From Solimicrobium sp040544425 (GTDB taxonomy: Bacteria > Pseudomonadota > Gammaproteobacteria > Burkholderiales > Burkholderiaceae_D), in the NCBI GenBank assembly GCA_040544425.1, contig JBEONO010000003.1:62001-126000 (forward strand): DNA of 64,000 nt, given 5' to 3'. Positions 25,962-35,364 of the stretch are shown here, piece after piece (within the stretch, counting starts at the first letter, position 1; every line of letters starts with the position of its first letter). The notes below the pieces were generated by a model that saw only the letters and a list, made by a program, of their open reading frames with translations, did not search any database and was not told where the DNA came from. The translations under genes were made by a program, and so were the position numbers.

Positions 25962-27080
25962 ATGACTAACTTTAATCCGCGCATTCACTCCACCTTTGAT
26001 CTGAAGGGCGTTCAGCTGCAAAACAGACTTGCCGTGGCACCCATGACCCGCGTGAGCGCCACTGCACAGGGCTTGCCGACGCAGGCGATGGCCGAATACT
26101 ACCATCGGTTTGCGCAGGGCGGCTTTGGTCTGGTGTTCTCCGAAGGTCTGTACACCGACCAGGCGTTTTCTCAGGGTTACCTGAATCAGCCTGGCATGAC
26201 CGACGATGCGCAGGCCCGGGCCTGGAGCGGCATTACGGCGGCTCTGCATGCCAGAGGCACCAGGATGTTCGCGCAGTTGATGCACGCCGGTGCACTGAGT
26301 CAGGGCAACCGTTTTCGCAAGCACACTGTTGGTCCGTCGGCGGTGCAGCCGAAGGGATTGCAGATGAGCTTTTACCATGGTGAAGGTCGCTACCCCATGC
26401 CGCTTGCGATCTCGGCAGCCGAGCTTGCCGAAGCCATCGAAGGCTTTGTGCAAAGTGCTGCGCGCGCGGTGCGGCTGGGCGGCTTTGACGGAGTCGAGAT
26501 CCACGGTGCGAACGGTTATCTGCTTGATCAATTCCTGACCGAAGAATTGAACCTGCGCACGGATCGCTGGGGTGGCGATGTCGCCAGACGCGTCAGTCTG
26601 CTCGTCGAGGTCGTCAAAGCAGTCAAGGCCGAGCTGAAGGGCAGTGCTCCGGTCGGCATCCGGATTTCGCAGGGCAAGGTCAATGATTTCACCAGCAAGT
26701 GGTCAGGTGGGGAAGCGGATGCCAAAACAATTTTTTGTGCGCTGGCCGAGGCCAACGTCGACTTCATTCACGTCACCGAGTTTGAAGCGTGGCAACCTGC
26801 GTTTGCAGGCGGCAAGGACAGTCTGCTGACCCTGGCGCGCCGCTATGCGCCTCACGTTGCCATCGTCGTTAATGGCAGCCTGCACGAGATCGATCGCAGC
26901 GAGGAGGCACTGGCCAACGGTGCCGATGTGGTTGCGCTCGGCCGCGGCGCGCTTGCCAATCCGGATCTGCCGCAGGTTTTCGGTGAGCAGCGTGTGCCGC
27001 GGGCATTTAACGCCGCCATTCTTGGTCCCATTGCCAACATCAAGAGCAGTGAGCTTGCGTTCTCTGGATCGGACAAATAA
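25962..27080 (+). CDS. NADH:flavin oxidoreductase, Old Yellow Enzyme family
   Basis: 372 residues. FMN-binding TIM barrel: NRLAVAPMTRVSAT (residues 22-35), GLVFSEG, AQLMHAG, GFDGVEIHGANGYLLDQFL with the region that normally supplies substrate-binding His/Asn, TDRWGG, and a phosphate-binding end VVALGRGALANPDLP. Reduces activated C=C bonds of enones or nitro compounds with NAD(P)H. Gene order LysR-divergent-OYE is typical of inducible ene-reductases. The small ABM monooxygenase gene follows 135 bp downstream. Confidence 0.9.
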   Translation: MTNFNPRIHSTFDLKGVQLQNRLAVAPMTRVSATAQGLPTQAMAEYYHRFAQGGFGLVFSEGLYTDQAFSQGYLNQPGMTDDAQARAWSGITAALHARGTRMFAQLMHAGALSQGNRFRKHTVGPSAVQPKGLQMSFYHGEGRYPMPLAISAAELAEAIEGFVQSAARAVRLGGFDGVEIHGANGYLLDQFLTEELNLRTDRWGGDVARRVSLLVEVVKAVKAELKGSAPVGIRISQGKVNDFTSKWSGGEADAKTIFCALAEANVDFIHVTEFEAWQPAFAGGKDSLLTLARRYAPHVAIVVNGSLHEIDRSEEALANGADVVALGRGALANPDLPQVFGEQRVPRAFNAAILGPIANIKSSELAFSGSDK

Positions 27081-27214
27081 ATCTGACCCAGGTAGCGGCG
27101 CACCGCGCAAATTTTTCTGACATGAACCTAACGACACAGGAGAACTGACATGCAAATTTAATTCCGCACGATCTGACGCAATACCCCTCAACTTTTTAAA
27201 TATAGGATATCAAA

Positions 27215-27514
27215 ATGGCTAAGTACGCACTGTTAGTTGAACTGAAGGCAAAACCGGGTCTGGAAGCTGAAGTCGAGAAGTTCCTCGCCAAGGAAGCGGC
27301 GCTTACCCGGGCCGAGCCCGGCACGCTGTCATGGCACGCGACGAAGATCGAAGGCGCGACCGGAGAGTATCGAATTTTTGACACGTTCGATACCATCCAG
27401 GCGCGTGAAGACCACATGAACGGCCCAGGCGGCGCCGAGCTGGTGGCTGAAGCTGACCGGCTGTTTGCCGTTCCGCCTAAGGTGAATTACGTAACCGTCG
27501 TGGCTCAGAAGTAA
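27215..27514 (+). CDS. antibiotic biosynthesis monooxygenase (ABM)-domain protein
   Basis: 99 residues, one ferredoxin-like ABM domain: MAKYALLVELKAKPG, ALTRAEPGTLSWHATK, EYRIFDTFDTIQAREDHMNGPGG. The conserved 'F-T-F...R..H' layout places it with small cofactor-less quinol monooxygenases. Same strand as the ene-reductase; possibly one regulon with it. Dimeric in known relatives. Confidence 0.85.
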   Translation: MAKYALLVELKAKPGLEAEVEKFLAKEAALTRAEPGTLSWHATKIEGATGEYRIFDTFDTIQAREDHMNGPGGAELVAEADRLFAVPPKVNYVTVVAQK

Positions 27515-27522
27515 ACCCCTTG

Positions 27523-27566
27523 GGCGGCGTTTTTCCGGGAGACGACAGTCTTTCGCAAACGCCGCC
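27523..27566. terminator. hairpin after the ABM gene
   Basis: Perfect 10-bp stem GGCGGCGTTT (27523-27532) with AAACGCCGCC (27557-27566), 24-nt loop, 9 bp after the stop codon; the convergent SDR gene ends at 27609, so it may serve both directions. Confidence 0.6.
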
Positions 27567-27608
27567 TGAAACAGGTCAGGCGGGCAAGGGCGCGAAACCT
27601 GCAAATTG

Positions 27609-28385
27609 TCAGGTGTGTCCGGCCGTCATGCCGAAATCTATCGCCAATGCAGCGCCAGTGAGCGGCACAAGTTTGGGTGAAGAGATGGCAAAAATAAATG
27701 CGGCGATCTCATCGGCTTGCGCAAAACGTGCCTGACTGCCTTGCGGATAATTTGCCAGCAGATTGCGGTAGTAGCCATCAATATCATCGCCCCCATAAGT
27801 ATTAGCCTGATATTCAATCATCGGCGTCTGGATGTCGCAGGGACAGACAGCATTGACGCGGATCCCGCGCGGCGCAAGCTCCAGAGCAAGCGCCTTCGTC
27901 AATATCACCACACCACCTTTTGATGCGCAGTAAATTGAGGCATTGGCATTTCCCTGCAATCCGGCGTCCGAGCTGATGTTGACGATACTGCCACCGGTTT
28001 TTTCCAGATGAGGAATGGCATAGCGGCAGCAAAAAAAGAGCCCTTTTAAATTGACGTCAACACATTTGTCCCAATCTGCCTCCGTCATTTTATCTGCTGC
28101 ACCTTCCACCCAAATTCCTGCGCAATTAATCAAGACATCGATCCTGCCAAAGCGATCTATCGTTTCCGAGACCATGCGTTCGCAGTCACTGACGCTGGTT
28201 AAATTGATCGTGCTCGTGCCGTAGCGTTTGGCATCGAGTTGTTGAACAACTGCAGCCAAGCGTTCGGCAGATATGTCGGCCAGCATCACGTTTGCACCGG
28301 CAGCTAAAAATTGTTGGGCCACGGCAAAGCCCAGGCCGCCTGCGGCACCTGTGATCAGAATTGTTTTGTCATGCCACTCATTCAT
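27609..28385 (-). CDS. short-chain dehydrogenase/reductase
   Basis: 258 residues. Cofactor loop TGAAGGLG near residue 11, Asp in MLADIS for NAD preference, NCAG, Ser in VNISSDAGLQG and the YCASKGG pair, then PRGIRVNAVCPCDIQTPM. Preceded by another SDR gene 18 bp upstream on the same strand (28404-29204), so both are probably co-transcribed. Substrate unknown. Confidence 0.9.
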   Translation of the reverse strand: MNEWHDKTILITGAAGGLGFAVAQQFLAAGANVMLADISAERLAAVVQQLDAKRYGTSTINLTSVSDCERMVSETIDRFGRIDVLINCAGIWVEGAADKMTEADWDKCVDVNLKGLFFCCRYAIPHLEKTGGSIVNISSDAGLQGNANASIYCASKGGVVILTKALALELAPRGIRVNAVCPCDIQTPMIEYQANTYGGDDIDGYYRNLLANYPQGSQARFAQADEIAAFIFAISSPKLVPLTGAALAIDFGMTAGHT

Positions 28386-28403
28386 GCCGTTCTCGCAGTT
28401 GGA

Positions 28404-29204
28404 TTAGTAGTAAAGATCTTTGGGGCCTTTATATTCCTGCAGGGCGTTACCGCCATCGACGACAATCATTTGACCGGTGAGATAACTGCAGCCCTGGCTC
28501 GATAAAAAGTTAACCACTTCGGCAACTTCATCCGGACGTCCCGGACGACCAACCGGCGTGTGCGTGCCGGCCGCGATCTCTTCAGCGAAACTGGATGGCG
28601 TGGCGATCCAGCCGGGCGCAACGGCGTTAACCATAATATTGTGCGAAGCTACTTCATGCGCCAGGGCGCGGGTCAGTCCTACCATGGCCGCTTTGGCGGC
28701 GCTGTATCCGGAGGAACCTGGCACCGTGACGAGCGGGCCGGTAACAGAAGAGATGTTAACGATGCGACCGTAATTCTGGCTCAACATGAAGGGCACAACA
28801 GCGCGGGTGACATGAAAACAGGTATTCAGATTCAAATCGATATCACGTTGCCATTGATCGAAGCTGGTGTTGTGAAAATGCGGACCATCCGCGCTCTCAT
28901 CCTTACCGGTTTGCACCATGCCCGCATTATTGATGAGAATATCAATGCGGCCATATTGCGCGATGACCGCCGCCACCAATTCCTGTGCCTGACTTTCGTT
29001 GGTCAGATCGGCAATAAAACAAAAGTGCGGTGCGCCGCCCAATTCCGCCAAACGCTGTTCGATTCGATCTGTAGTCGAAGTGATGGCAACTCTGGCGCCG
29101 TTTTTTGCGAGCAGTCTTGCACACGCCATGCCGATACCTTCAGCACTGCCAGCGCCAGTAATGAGTGCCACTTTTTCCTGCGGATTCGTTTGCGTACCGG
29201 GCAT
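28404..29204 (-). CDS. short-chain dehydrogenase/reductase (FabG-like)
   Basis: 266 residues from ATG at 29204, chosen for AGGAAA 6 nt upstream; the frame is open to 29432 but the extra residues do not look like SDR sequence. TGAGSAEGIG cofactor loop (slightly extended as in enoyl-reductase-like SDRs), NNAG, SSVTGP, YSAAKAA, PGWIATPSS, and LTGQMIVVDGGNALQEYKG. First of two tandem SDR genes. Confidence 0.9.
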   Translation of the reverse strand: MPGTQTNPQEKVALITGAGSAEGIGMACARLLAKNGARVAITSTTDRIEQRLAELGGAPHFCFIADLTNESQAQELVAAVIAQYGRIDILINNAGMVQTGKDESADGPHFHNTSFDQWQRDIDLNLNTCFHVTRAVVPFMLSQNYGRIVNISSVTGPLVTVPGSSGYSAAKAAMVGLTRALAHEVASHNIMVNAVAPGWIATPSSFAEEIAAGTHTPVGRPGRPDEVAEVVNFLSSQGCSYLTGQMIVVDGGNALQEYKGPKDLYY

Positions 29205-29292
29205 GAGGGTTTCCTGGGTGGTGATAGTCGGGCCGATTTTTGCATTATCGCTACGGAACGTCAACAAACCAATTGCGCCTGATTCATCGCCG

Positions 29293-30306
29293 TCAACCAG
29301 GCGCGGACTGTTTTTGACTATCCGCCTGATGCGCAGAGAAGCGCAGCCGGTACTGACCTGGGTTAATCCCCATCCTGCGCATGAAGACCCGGCGCATGTT
29401 CTGTTCATCAACGTGCCCCGTTGCAGAGGCAATGCGTTTCATCGGATAACTGGTTTCTTCCAGAAGGCGGCAGGCCGCCTCAACGCGCATGGCCTCAACG
29501 GTCTTGGCTGGCGTGCGTCCCAACTGGGCCGAGTAGCTGCGTGCGAAGGTTCTGATCGACATGCCGACCTGTTCGGCGAGTCGCTCAACTGTCAGCTGTT
29601 CGTCGAGATGGGAGGCGATCCAGCTGTGCAGCTCGTCAAAGCGATCGGATTCTCCAGACTGGGCCTCGAGCGGCGCACTGAACTGCGATTGTCCACCCGA
29701 GCGTTTCATAAACATCACCAGCTGGCGCGCCGTTTCGATTGCCACTTTATGGCCAAAGTCTTCTTCAATCAGCGCCAGGGTCAGATCGATGCCGGCCGAT
29801 ACACCGGCTGAGGTCCACACCGGCCCATCCTTGACAAAAATCTTGTCGGCATCAACATCAATTGCCGGATGCAATTGCGACAGACGCTGCGCCCATTCCC
29901 AATGCGTTGCGGCGCGCCGCCCTTCAAGCTGACCGGCCGCCGCCAGCAGAAATGCGCCCGTGCATACCGAACAAAGTCGTCTTACGCTGGCCGCGTGTGC
30001 GCGGATCCAGTCGATCAGCGCGGGCGCGGCATAGTATTCGTCACCCTTGCAGCCGCCGGGCGCAATAATCGTGTCAATCGGTGTGGCATCCAGCGCCGAG
30101 AGCTTTTGCGTCATCACCTGCAAACCCGAGCTGGTCATAATCAGCCCGCCATCAACTGAAGCGACAATAATTTCATACAGCTCCGGTCCGGTTCCGGAAA
30201 GCCGTTTGTTTGCAGTAGACAGGGTCTGCACCGGCCCGGACAGATCAAGCAGATTCATGTGTTCGTGTGCGAGTACGACGATGCGGTAAGGACGTTTAGG
30301 GGACAT
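29293..30306 (-). CDS. GlxA-type regulator: DJ-1/PfpI domain plus AraC helix-turn-helix
   Basis: 337 residues from ATG at 30306. The first 190 residues are a DJ-1/PfpI (class I amidotransferase-like) domain with the nucleophile elbow region SVCTGAFLLAAAG and ATHWEWA. The last 100 residues are an AraC-type double HTH (LTVERLAEQVGMSIRTFARSYSAQLGRTP and MKRIASATGHVDEQNMRRVF). The second HTH usually reads GF.s.s.F.R.F; here GHVDEQNMRRVF. Typically such proteins sense a small nitrogenous ligand. A DJ-1-like lipoprotein gene lies directly upstream on the same strand. Confidence 0.9.
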   Translation of the reverse strand: MSPKRPYRIVVLAHEHMNLLDLSGPVQTLSTANKRLSGTGPELYEIIVASVDGGLIMTSSGLQVMTQKLSALDATPIDTIIAPGGCKGDEYYAAPALIDWIRAHAASVRRLCSVCTGAFLLAAAGQLEGRRAATHWEWAQRLSQLHPAIDVDADKIFVKDGPVWTSAGVSAGIDLTLALIEEDFGHKVAIETARQLVMFMKRSGGQSQFSAPLEAQSGESDRFDELHSWIASHLDEQLTVERLAEQVGMSIRTFARSYSAQLGRTPAKTVEAMRVEAACRLLEETSYPMKRIASATGHVDEQNMRRVFMRRMGINPGQYRLRFSAHQADSQKQSAPG

Positions 30307-30368
30307 AGGATTTAATTTTGTTGTTACCGTTGAATGGACGCCGGGTGTGCCGACTATACAGAAGTCAA

Positions 30369-31520
30369 TCAATCCTGAAAACCTGGATATTCAAGCAGCA
30401 GGGCAACGCCATAGGCGTCGGTCGCGCCATACCGATTCCGGATCTCGCCGAGCACCCTGTCGAGCACCTTCCCGTCCGGTGTGTCAGCCGGGGCTGGTAA
30501 TGCGTAGTCAAGGCTGGCTGATTCGCTGCCGGTCATATCCGGAATGATGACCAGACCATGTCGGGTATGGAGCGGCGCCTTGCTGGCCGCGACAATAAAT
30601 GCCTGGCTGCGTCCCGTGCTGGAGTAAGCATCGGCAGTGAGCGCGAGTGCGACTTCATTCACGCCTTCTGTAACCGGAATGCCGATGCGATCATTTTTGT
30701 GAAACCAGCCGTTCGTGTAAGCCGTCACCGCTAGTGGCACCAGATTGACGCCAAGCTGGGGCTGGAAGGAATCACTGTTGTGTCTGGCGCTCCAGCTGTC
30801 TACGCCAAGTTCCCTGGCAAGTGTGGCAGCGCGATCATGTCCCGCAATCGCCTCCACCAAGGCGATCGAGGTCGGTATGGAGGCGCTCACGCCCGCACTC
30901 GATACCCAGTTGCCGTCAGCGACATAGCGGGTGTTCTTCATCCAGCGGATTTCAGGAAACATGTCCATGCGTTGCCCTTCTGTAGACCAGTGCGCTGTCG
31001 CGCGATGTCCGTTCATTGCACCGCTCTTCGCCACCACCAGTGCGCCGTTGCAGATGCTGACTATCGTCGCACCACTTTTTACCTGTTGCGCAATCCAGTG
31101 CAGTAAAGTCGGGGAATCATGGGTTGCCGGCACGATGATGTAGTCTGCGCCATCCGGGAAGCGCGCATCGAACTGGTCCAGCGTCGCTTCGGCCTGAATT
31201 TGAAAACCGGGTTTGCCCATATCAGTCAAGGTCTTGATCGGCCCGGCAGTCGTCGAGACACTGATCACCTCCGCAACCACTGACTGGGACAGGATGCCAT
31301 ACGGGACAACAAAATCAGTCAGTTCAGTGTGTTGATTGTCGCCGACCACGGCGATCAGCGGACGAGCGCGGCCGAATCTGGCCCGATACGGAGCGATCTG
31401 TCCGGCGTCGTTGATCGACTGTGCATCAACTGCCGTCGGGCCGCTTTGACATGCGCTCAACAACAGGGCGCTCGCGCAAATTGGAATTGCCAGAAAAAAT
31501 GCGTGGAAAAAAGTGCGCAT
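30369..31520 (-). CDS. DJ-1/PfpI-family lipoprotein
   Basis: 383 residues from ATG at 31520. Signal peptide with lipobox LLSAC (Cys about residue 24), so lipid-anchored outside the cytoplasm. The body has a DJ-1/PfpI domain (LIAVVGDNQHTELTDFVVPYGIL, DYIIVPATHDSPTLLHWI, VSICNGALVVAKSGAMNGHRATAHWS) very like the sensor half of the adjacent GlxA regulator, but without a DNA-binding domain. The nucleophile is Cys in ICNGA. A second weaker alpha/beta half follows. It may present or modify a ligand for the neighbour (inference). Confidence 0.8.
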   Translation of the reverse strand: MRTFFHAFFLAIPICASALLLSACQSGPTAVDAQSINDAGQIAPYRARFGRARPLIAVVGDNQHTELTDFVVPYGILSQSVVAEVISVSTTAGPIKTLTDMGKPGFQIQAEATLDQFDARFPDGADYIIVPATHDSPTLLHWIAQQVKSGATIVSICNGALVVAKSGAMNGHRATAHWSTEGQRMDMFPEIRWMKNTRYVADGNWVSSAGVSASIPTSIALVEAIAGHDRAATLARELGVDSWSARHNSDSFQPQLGVNLVPLAVTAYTNGWFHKNDRIGIPVTEGVNEVALALTADAYSSTGRSQAFIVAASKAPLHTRHGLVIIPDMTGSESASLDYALPAPADTPDGKVLDRVLGEIRNRYGATDAYGVALLLEYPGFQD

Positions 31521-31848
31521 GTTGATGCTCCGTGTTGTGCGGCTGGTTGGGTGAGCATCGAGTATCAGTCGAGCGGGAGCGGTAACCAAGACATTAAACA
31601 GTCAATTTCTGCCAAAACGGATCGCCGGTGAGAAAACGGGAGCGGCGCTTGGTTGTTGGCTTTTAATCACCATCGGCACATTACAGACAGTCGCCAGCAG
31701 CTTCAAATTACTTCTCAAATTATCAAAAATACCCAAAATAGGGCATATCAATTTAGGTTGTTAATCTATAGACTCTTTGACTGATATTTATAAAGTGGCA
31801 TTAAGTTGATGCGACTTCATCCACTCAACCAGTCGACAGGGGACTATC
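31521..31848. other. divergent intergenic region
   Basis: Separates the minus-strand lipoprotein gene from the plus-strand repeat lipoprotein gene and should hold both promoters. AT-rich around 31680-31800. No operator or hairpin recognised. Confidence 0.4.
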
Positions 31849-34119
31849 TTGAATTTCAGAAAATTTGGGTTTTCAATCAAGGCGCTTGGCGGTATAGGTT
31901 TATGCGCGATGATATTGTCCGCTTGTGGTGGAGGCTCCAGCAGCGATTCCACGAAGTCCTCCAGTTCAGGTTCCGCAGCGCACGCAGTGGTCATGCATGC
32001 GCACGTATCCGGGCTGACAGCCGGAACCCAACTTAGTCTGGTTAACAGTGCCGGAGAATTACTTAAGGTCAGTGCTGAAGGCAGCTACACCTTTACCCAG
32101 CCAGTCGCAATCACGCCAGGGATAGAACCGAAGGCAATACTTGCAGCTCAGAGCGACGATCGCATCTGCAGTCCGTCGAATGGATCCGGTCGCGTGTTTG
32201 GCACCGATAATTTCAACAGCAATATCGTCTGTGCAGATAAGGACCATAGCTATACCATCGGCGGGCATGTAAATGGACTGGACCATCATCGGCATCACAC
32301 CGATCTTGTTATTTCAAACAACGACGGTACGCCGTTACGGCTCGATCATGATGGTCATTTTCGGTTTCCGCATCGGATAGCACGCAACGGCAGTTACAAG
32401 GTTGTCGTGGACAGGCAACCTTCCGGCAAGGTGTGCAGCATTGCCAATGGTGCAGGGTCGGGCGTGGTGCGCGATGTGACCAACATAGATATCGATTGTT
32501 CTGAAGCGGTGTATGCACTAGGTGGCAAGGTTAGCGGTCTGCTGCCAGGTCAGGTGGTCAGCATTACTGACGGAAGCAATCCGGTTCCGTTGGTACTGAG
32601 TGCCAATGGCAGGTATACCTTCCCGATTGGTGTGGCGTTCCAGGCCAGCTTTAACGTGACCGTTTCTGCGCAGCCATCGGGTGGCGTCTGCACCGTAATA
32701 AATGGCAGCGGACACAACGTGCATGCCGATGTGACTGACGTTGACGTCATCTGCACACCGGAGCAATATTTTGTAAGTGGCACGGTCACAGGTCTGGCTC
32801 CCGGTGAGCAGGTCACATTGCAAAATAACGGAGCGAACGATCTGACACTGACGGCGAATCAAAACTTCACTTTCAGTACGCCGATTGCGTCAGGCGCCAG
32901 CTATTTGGTCTCAGTTGGCACACAACCATTTCCCGAAACGTGCACAGTCATTAACGGTTCTGGAAGCAAGGTTAATGCTCCAATCACCAATGTGCAGGTC
33001 AATTGCGCAGCCGGTGCATACACTGTGCTGGGCTCATTTGGAAATGGCGCCGTTTCAGTCGGAACGACTGTAGGTGGCAATCTGGTTCAGGCTCGCGACG
33101 GAAATTTCTATGGAATCAGCGTGACCGGCGGTGCGTATGGGTCAGGTGCAATTTACCAGCTCACGCCAACGGGAAATATCACCGTCATCTATTCTTTGGC
33201 AAGCGGTTACCAGCCGTACTTTGCCGGGCTGATCATCGGTAGCGATGGGTATCTATACGGAACAACTGAATACGGCGGAACCGGCAACTGTGGAACCGTG
33301 TTCAAGGTTTCAACTGCTGGCTCCTATACATTGCTGCACCAGTTCACCGGGTCAACCACAGATGGCTGCAATCCGCAGGGTGGATTGCTGTTGGCTCTGG
33401 ACGGCAATCTGTACGGTACCGCCAGCAATGCCGGGAAGTATTCAAAAGGTGCGGTATTTAAAATTGCCAGTGACGGCAGCAATGAAGCTCTGGTCTACTC
33501 GTTTGGCGCGACTCCATCGGATGGATTCAGTCCCATGTACGGCAGTCTGATTCAGGCGAACGACGGCAATCTGTATGGCGTGACCCCAAGCGGCGGAACC
33601 TATGGAGTCGGTACGGTATTCAAACTCACTACCGCAGGTGTTGAGACTGTCCTGCATAATTTTGGCGACTATTTGCCCGGCGACGGCTTCCTCCCCTGGT
33701 CAAGTCTGAGTATCGGGCCAGATGGGAAATTGTATGGAACGACATTTAACGGGGGGATATTCTTCGGTTTCTCAGGCCAGGGAACTGTTTTCTCGATAGG
33801 CACAGATGGATCGAACTACGCAGTGATACATGAATTTGCCAGCGGCGCCAGTGATGGCGCTCAGCCGCTCGGGGCCAATCTGTTACTCGGACCAGACGGT
33901 AATTTTTATTCGACGACCAGTACTGGCGGGACTGCCAATGGTGGTGTGCTGTATCAATTGACGACCAGTGGATTGGTCACAGTCCTGTACGAATTTCAAG
34001 GTGGTCTGAATGATGGAATTTTTCCAGAGTCTGGCGTTACGATCGGAATCGATGGGCACCTGTATGGCGTTACTTCGCAGGGCGGAACGAATTCGGTCGG
34101 TGTGATGTATCGATATTAG
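31849..34119 (+). CDS. surface lipoprotein with two repeat types (GloVer-repeat C-terminus)
   Basis: 756 residues from TTG at 31849, with AGGGGA 6 nt upstream. Lipobox LSACGGG at about residue 26. Residues 45-390 hold about five repeats of a beta-rich unit: (V)SGL.PG..V.L.N.G, then YTF/FTF, then QP.G..C.V.NGSG, each ending VDV.C. Residues 395-756 hold GloVer-type repeats (DGNFYGISVTGGAYGSGAIYQL and similar, about seven units), a beta-propeller-like architecture. Cell-surface adhesion or glycan contact is plausible but unproven. Confidence 0.85.
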   Translation: MNFRKFGFSIKALGGIGLCAMILSACGGGSSSDSTKSSSSGSAAHAVVMHAHVSGLTAGTQLSLVNSAGELLKVSAEGSYTFTQPVAITPGIEPKAILAAQSDDRICSPSNGSGRVFGTDNFNSNIVCADKDHSYTIGGHVNGLDHHRHHTDLVISNNDGTPLRLDHDGHFRFPHRIARNGSYKVVVDRQPSGKVCSIANGAGSGVVRDVTNIDIDCSEAVYALGGKVSGLLPGQVVSITDGSNPVPLVLSANGRYTFPIGVAFQASFNVTVSAQPSGGVCTVINGSGHNVHADVTDVDVICTPEQYFVSGTVTGLAPGEQVTLQNNGANDLTLTANQNFTFSTPIASGASYLVSVGTQPFPETCTVINGSGSKVNAPITNVQVNCAAGAYTVLGSFGNGAVSVGTTVGGNLVQARDGNFYGISVTGGAYGSGAIYQLTPTGNITVIYSLASGYQPYFAGLIIGSDGYLYGTTEYGGTGNCGTVFKVSTAGSYTLLHQFTGSTTDGCNPQGGLLLALDGNLYGTASNAGKYSKGAVFKIASDGSNEALVYSFGATPSDGFSPMYGSLIQANDGNLYGVTPSGGTYGVGTVFKLTTAGVETVLHNFGDYLPGDGFLPWSSLSIGPDGKLYGTTFNGGIFFGFSGQGTVFSIGTDGSNYAVIHEFASGASDGAQPLGANLLLGPDGNFYSTTSTGGTANGGVLYQLTTSGLVTVLYEFQGGLNDGIFPESGVTIGIDGHLYGVTSQGGTNSVGVMYRY

Positions 34120-34214
34120 GGACGTAATATCAGTCAGCAAAATGTGGACGGCGGGCGTGGGACTGTTCAGGGCGAATTGCCAAGAATGGTGCAAAACTTC
34201 GCTGGGAGTCGTAT

Positions 34215-34388
34215 TTGAATCTGGAAAAGAATTCAGGCTTTTCTGACGACCTTGAATGGATGCGCGATTATGAAATTCCAGATCTTGGGGATGATTTATA
34301 TAATTGTTTAGCTGATGCGGCGGTTTCATTTTTCAAATTAGATTCGGGACTTAGTCCGGAGAAAATTGATCCAGAGGTAAAGCGGTGA
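34215..34388 (+). CDS. small acidic hypothetical protein
   Basis: 57 residues from TTG at 34215, preceded by GGAG at 6 nt. Sequence begins LNLEKNSGFSDDLEWMRDY and ends SPEKIDPEVKR. The stop TGA overlaps a GTG (34385) that opens the next frame, suggesting coupling. Too short for an ORF filter but has a good ribosome site. Family unknown; acidic like many immunity proteins (comparison only). Confidence 0.4.
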   Translation: MNLEKNSGFSDDLEWMRDYEIPDLGDDLYNCLADAAVSFFKLDSGLSPEKIDPEVKR

Positions 34389-34447
34389 GACCGGAAACGG
34401 CACTTTGCCGCCATACAAGAAATTTTCTGAATCGGAGAAAACTTGAC

Positions 34448-34738
34448 ATGAAAATGGCAATACGTGGTTTGAAACTTCTGCTGGTCGTAATTGCCTTGGG
34501 ATGGGCATATTGGACTTTACGCGGGCTTGTAATTTTCGCCGAAGTAGGTCGCGCGCTGGAAGTGGCGTCGGGAATTCCAAGTAATGGGCCAACCAATAGT
34601 TTCACTGAAAATTTTTGCGCAACGGTTCAATTCGCACTAACCTCGTTAGGACCGTTGGTGCTAGCTTTGGTATTCCTATTTAGTAGATGGCCTGAATCAG
34701 TACTGGTCAAAATAGAAAAAAATAATAATTCATTTTAA
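34448..34738 (+). CDS. small membrane protein
   Basis: 96 residues from ATG at 34448 (GGAG about 10 nt upstream); a GTG at 34385 overlapping the previous stop would give 117 residues. Two membrane segments: LKLLLVVIALGWAYWTLRGLVIF and FALTSLGPLVLALVFLF, with a loop rich in Gly/Asn between. Unrecognised. Member of a run of AT-richer small genes from 34215 to 35928. Confidence 0.5.
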   Translation: MKMAIRGLKLLLVVIALGWAYWTLRGLVIFAEVGRALEVASGIPSNGPTNSFTENFCATVQFALTSLGPLVLALVFLFSRWPESVLVKIEKNNNSF

Positions 34739-34870
34739 TAGAGCGCAATTTGGCGAGTTACTATGATCCAAGAACATCGTGTCATTAACTTACGAAAAAT
34801 TGCAAGGGCGGTTCGCGACACATTCGAGTAGTTCGGCTGTTTTGTTCATTTTTATTAAATTAGGGGAATT

Positions 34871-35296
34871 ATGAAGATTTCGTTTTCATTGTTGTGGCGA
34901 ATTGTGATTCTCCAATTAGTCTTCAATCTGTTATTACTACTTCTATTAAAAAATACCCGCTTTATGTTAGATGCCAACTTTGTTCAATGGAAAGCGCCAG
35001 TTCTATATATTTGTTTTGGGTTACTGCTTTTGGTTTTTCAAATCATAAAAAAGCAGTCATTGGTGGCATTGGTTTTTGGTGCCCGCCTCAATTTGACTTA
35101 TGCACATTGGCGTGCTTTGACGCTCGCCCTTGTCGGTTACTGCATCGTTGTGGCGAGTGCAGATATTCTCATTGCGCAAGTTGCTTCTTTCGAGACCTGG
35201 AATCAATTCAAATTGTTCGCACCACTAGTCGCATTAATTTTACTTGTGTCAGTATTTCCGCGCGTTATGCGAAAGAACCGGACCGTAACAACCTAA
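34871..35296 (+). CDS. hypothetical four-helix membrane protein
   Basis: 141 residues, AGGGGA 5 nt before ATG. Four predicted membrane segments (about residues 8-27, 40-58, 78-100 and 113-131). Ends with a basic RKNRTVTT tail. Not recognised. Sequence and codon use look AT-richer than the surrounding metabolic genes. Confidence 0.6.
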   Translation: MKISFSLLWRIVILQLVFNLLLLLLLKNTRFMLDANFVQWKAPVLYICFGLLLLVFQIIKKQSLVALVFGARLNLTYAHWRALTLALVGYCIVVASADILIAQVASFETWNQFKLFAPLVALILLVSVFPRVMRKNRTVTT

Positions 35297-35364
35297 TTCA
35301 CGTTGCTGTCAGTCGCGTTTAAAACGAAATTCGATCTTAATAATGTTGGAGTCGGCAACTACTA

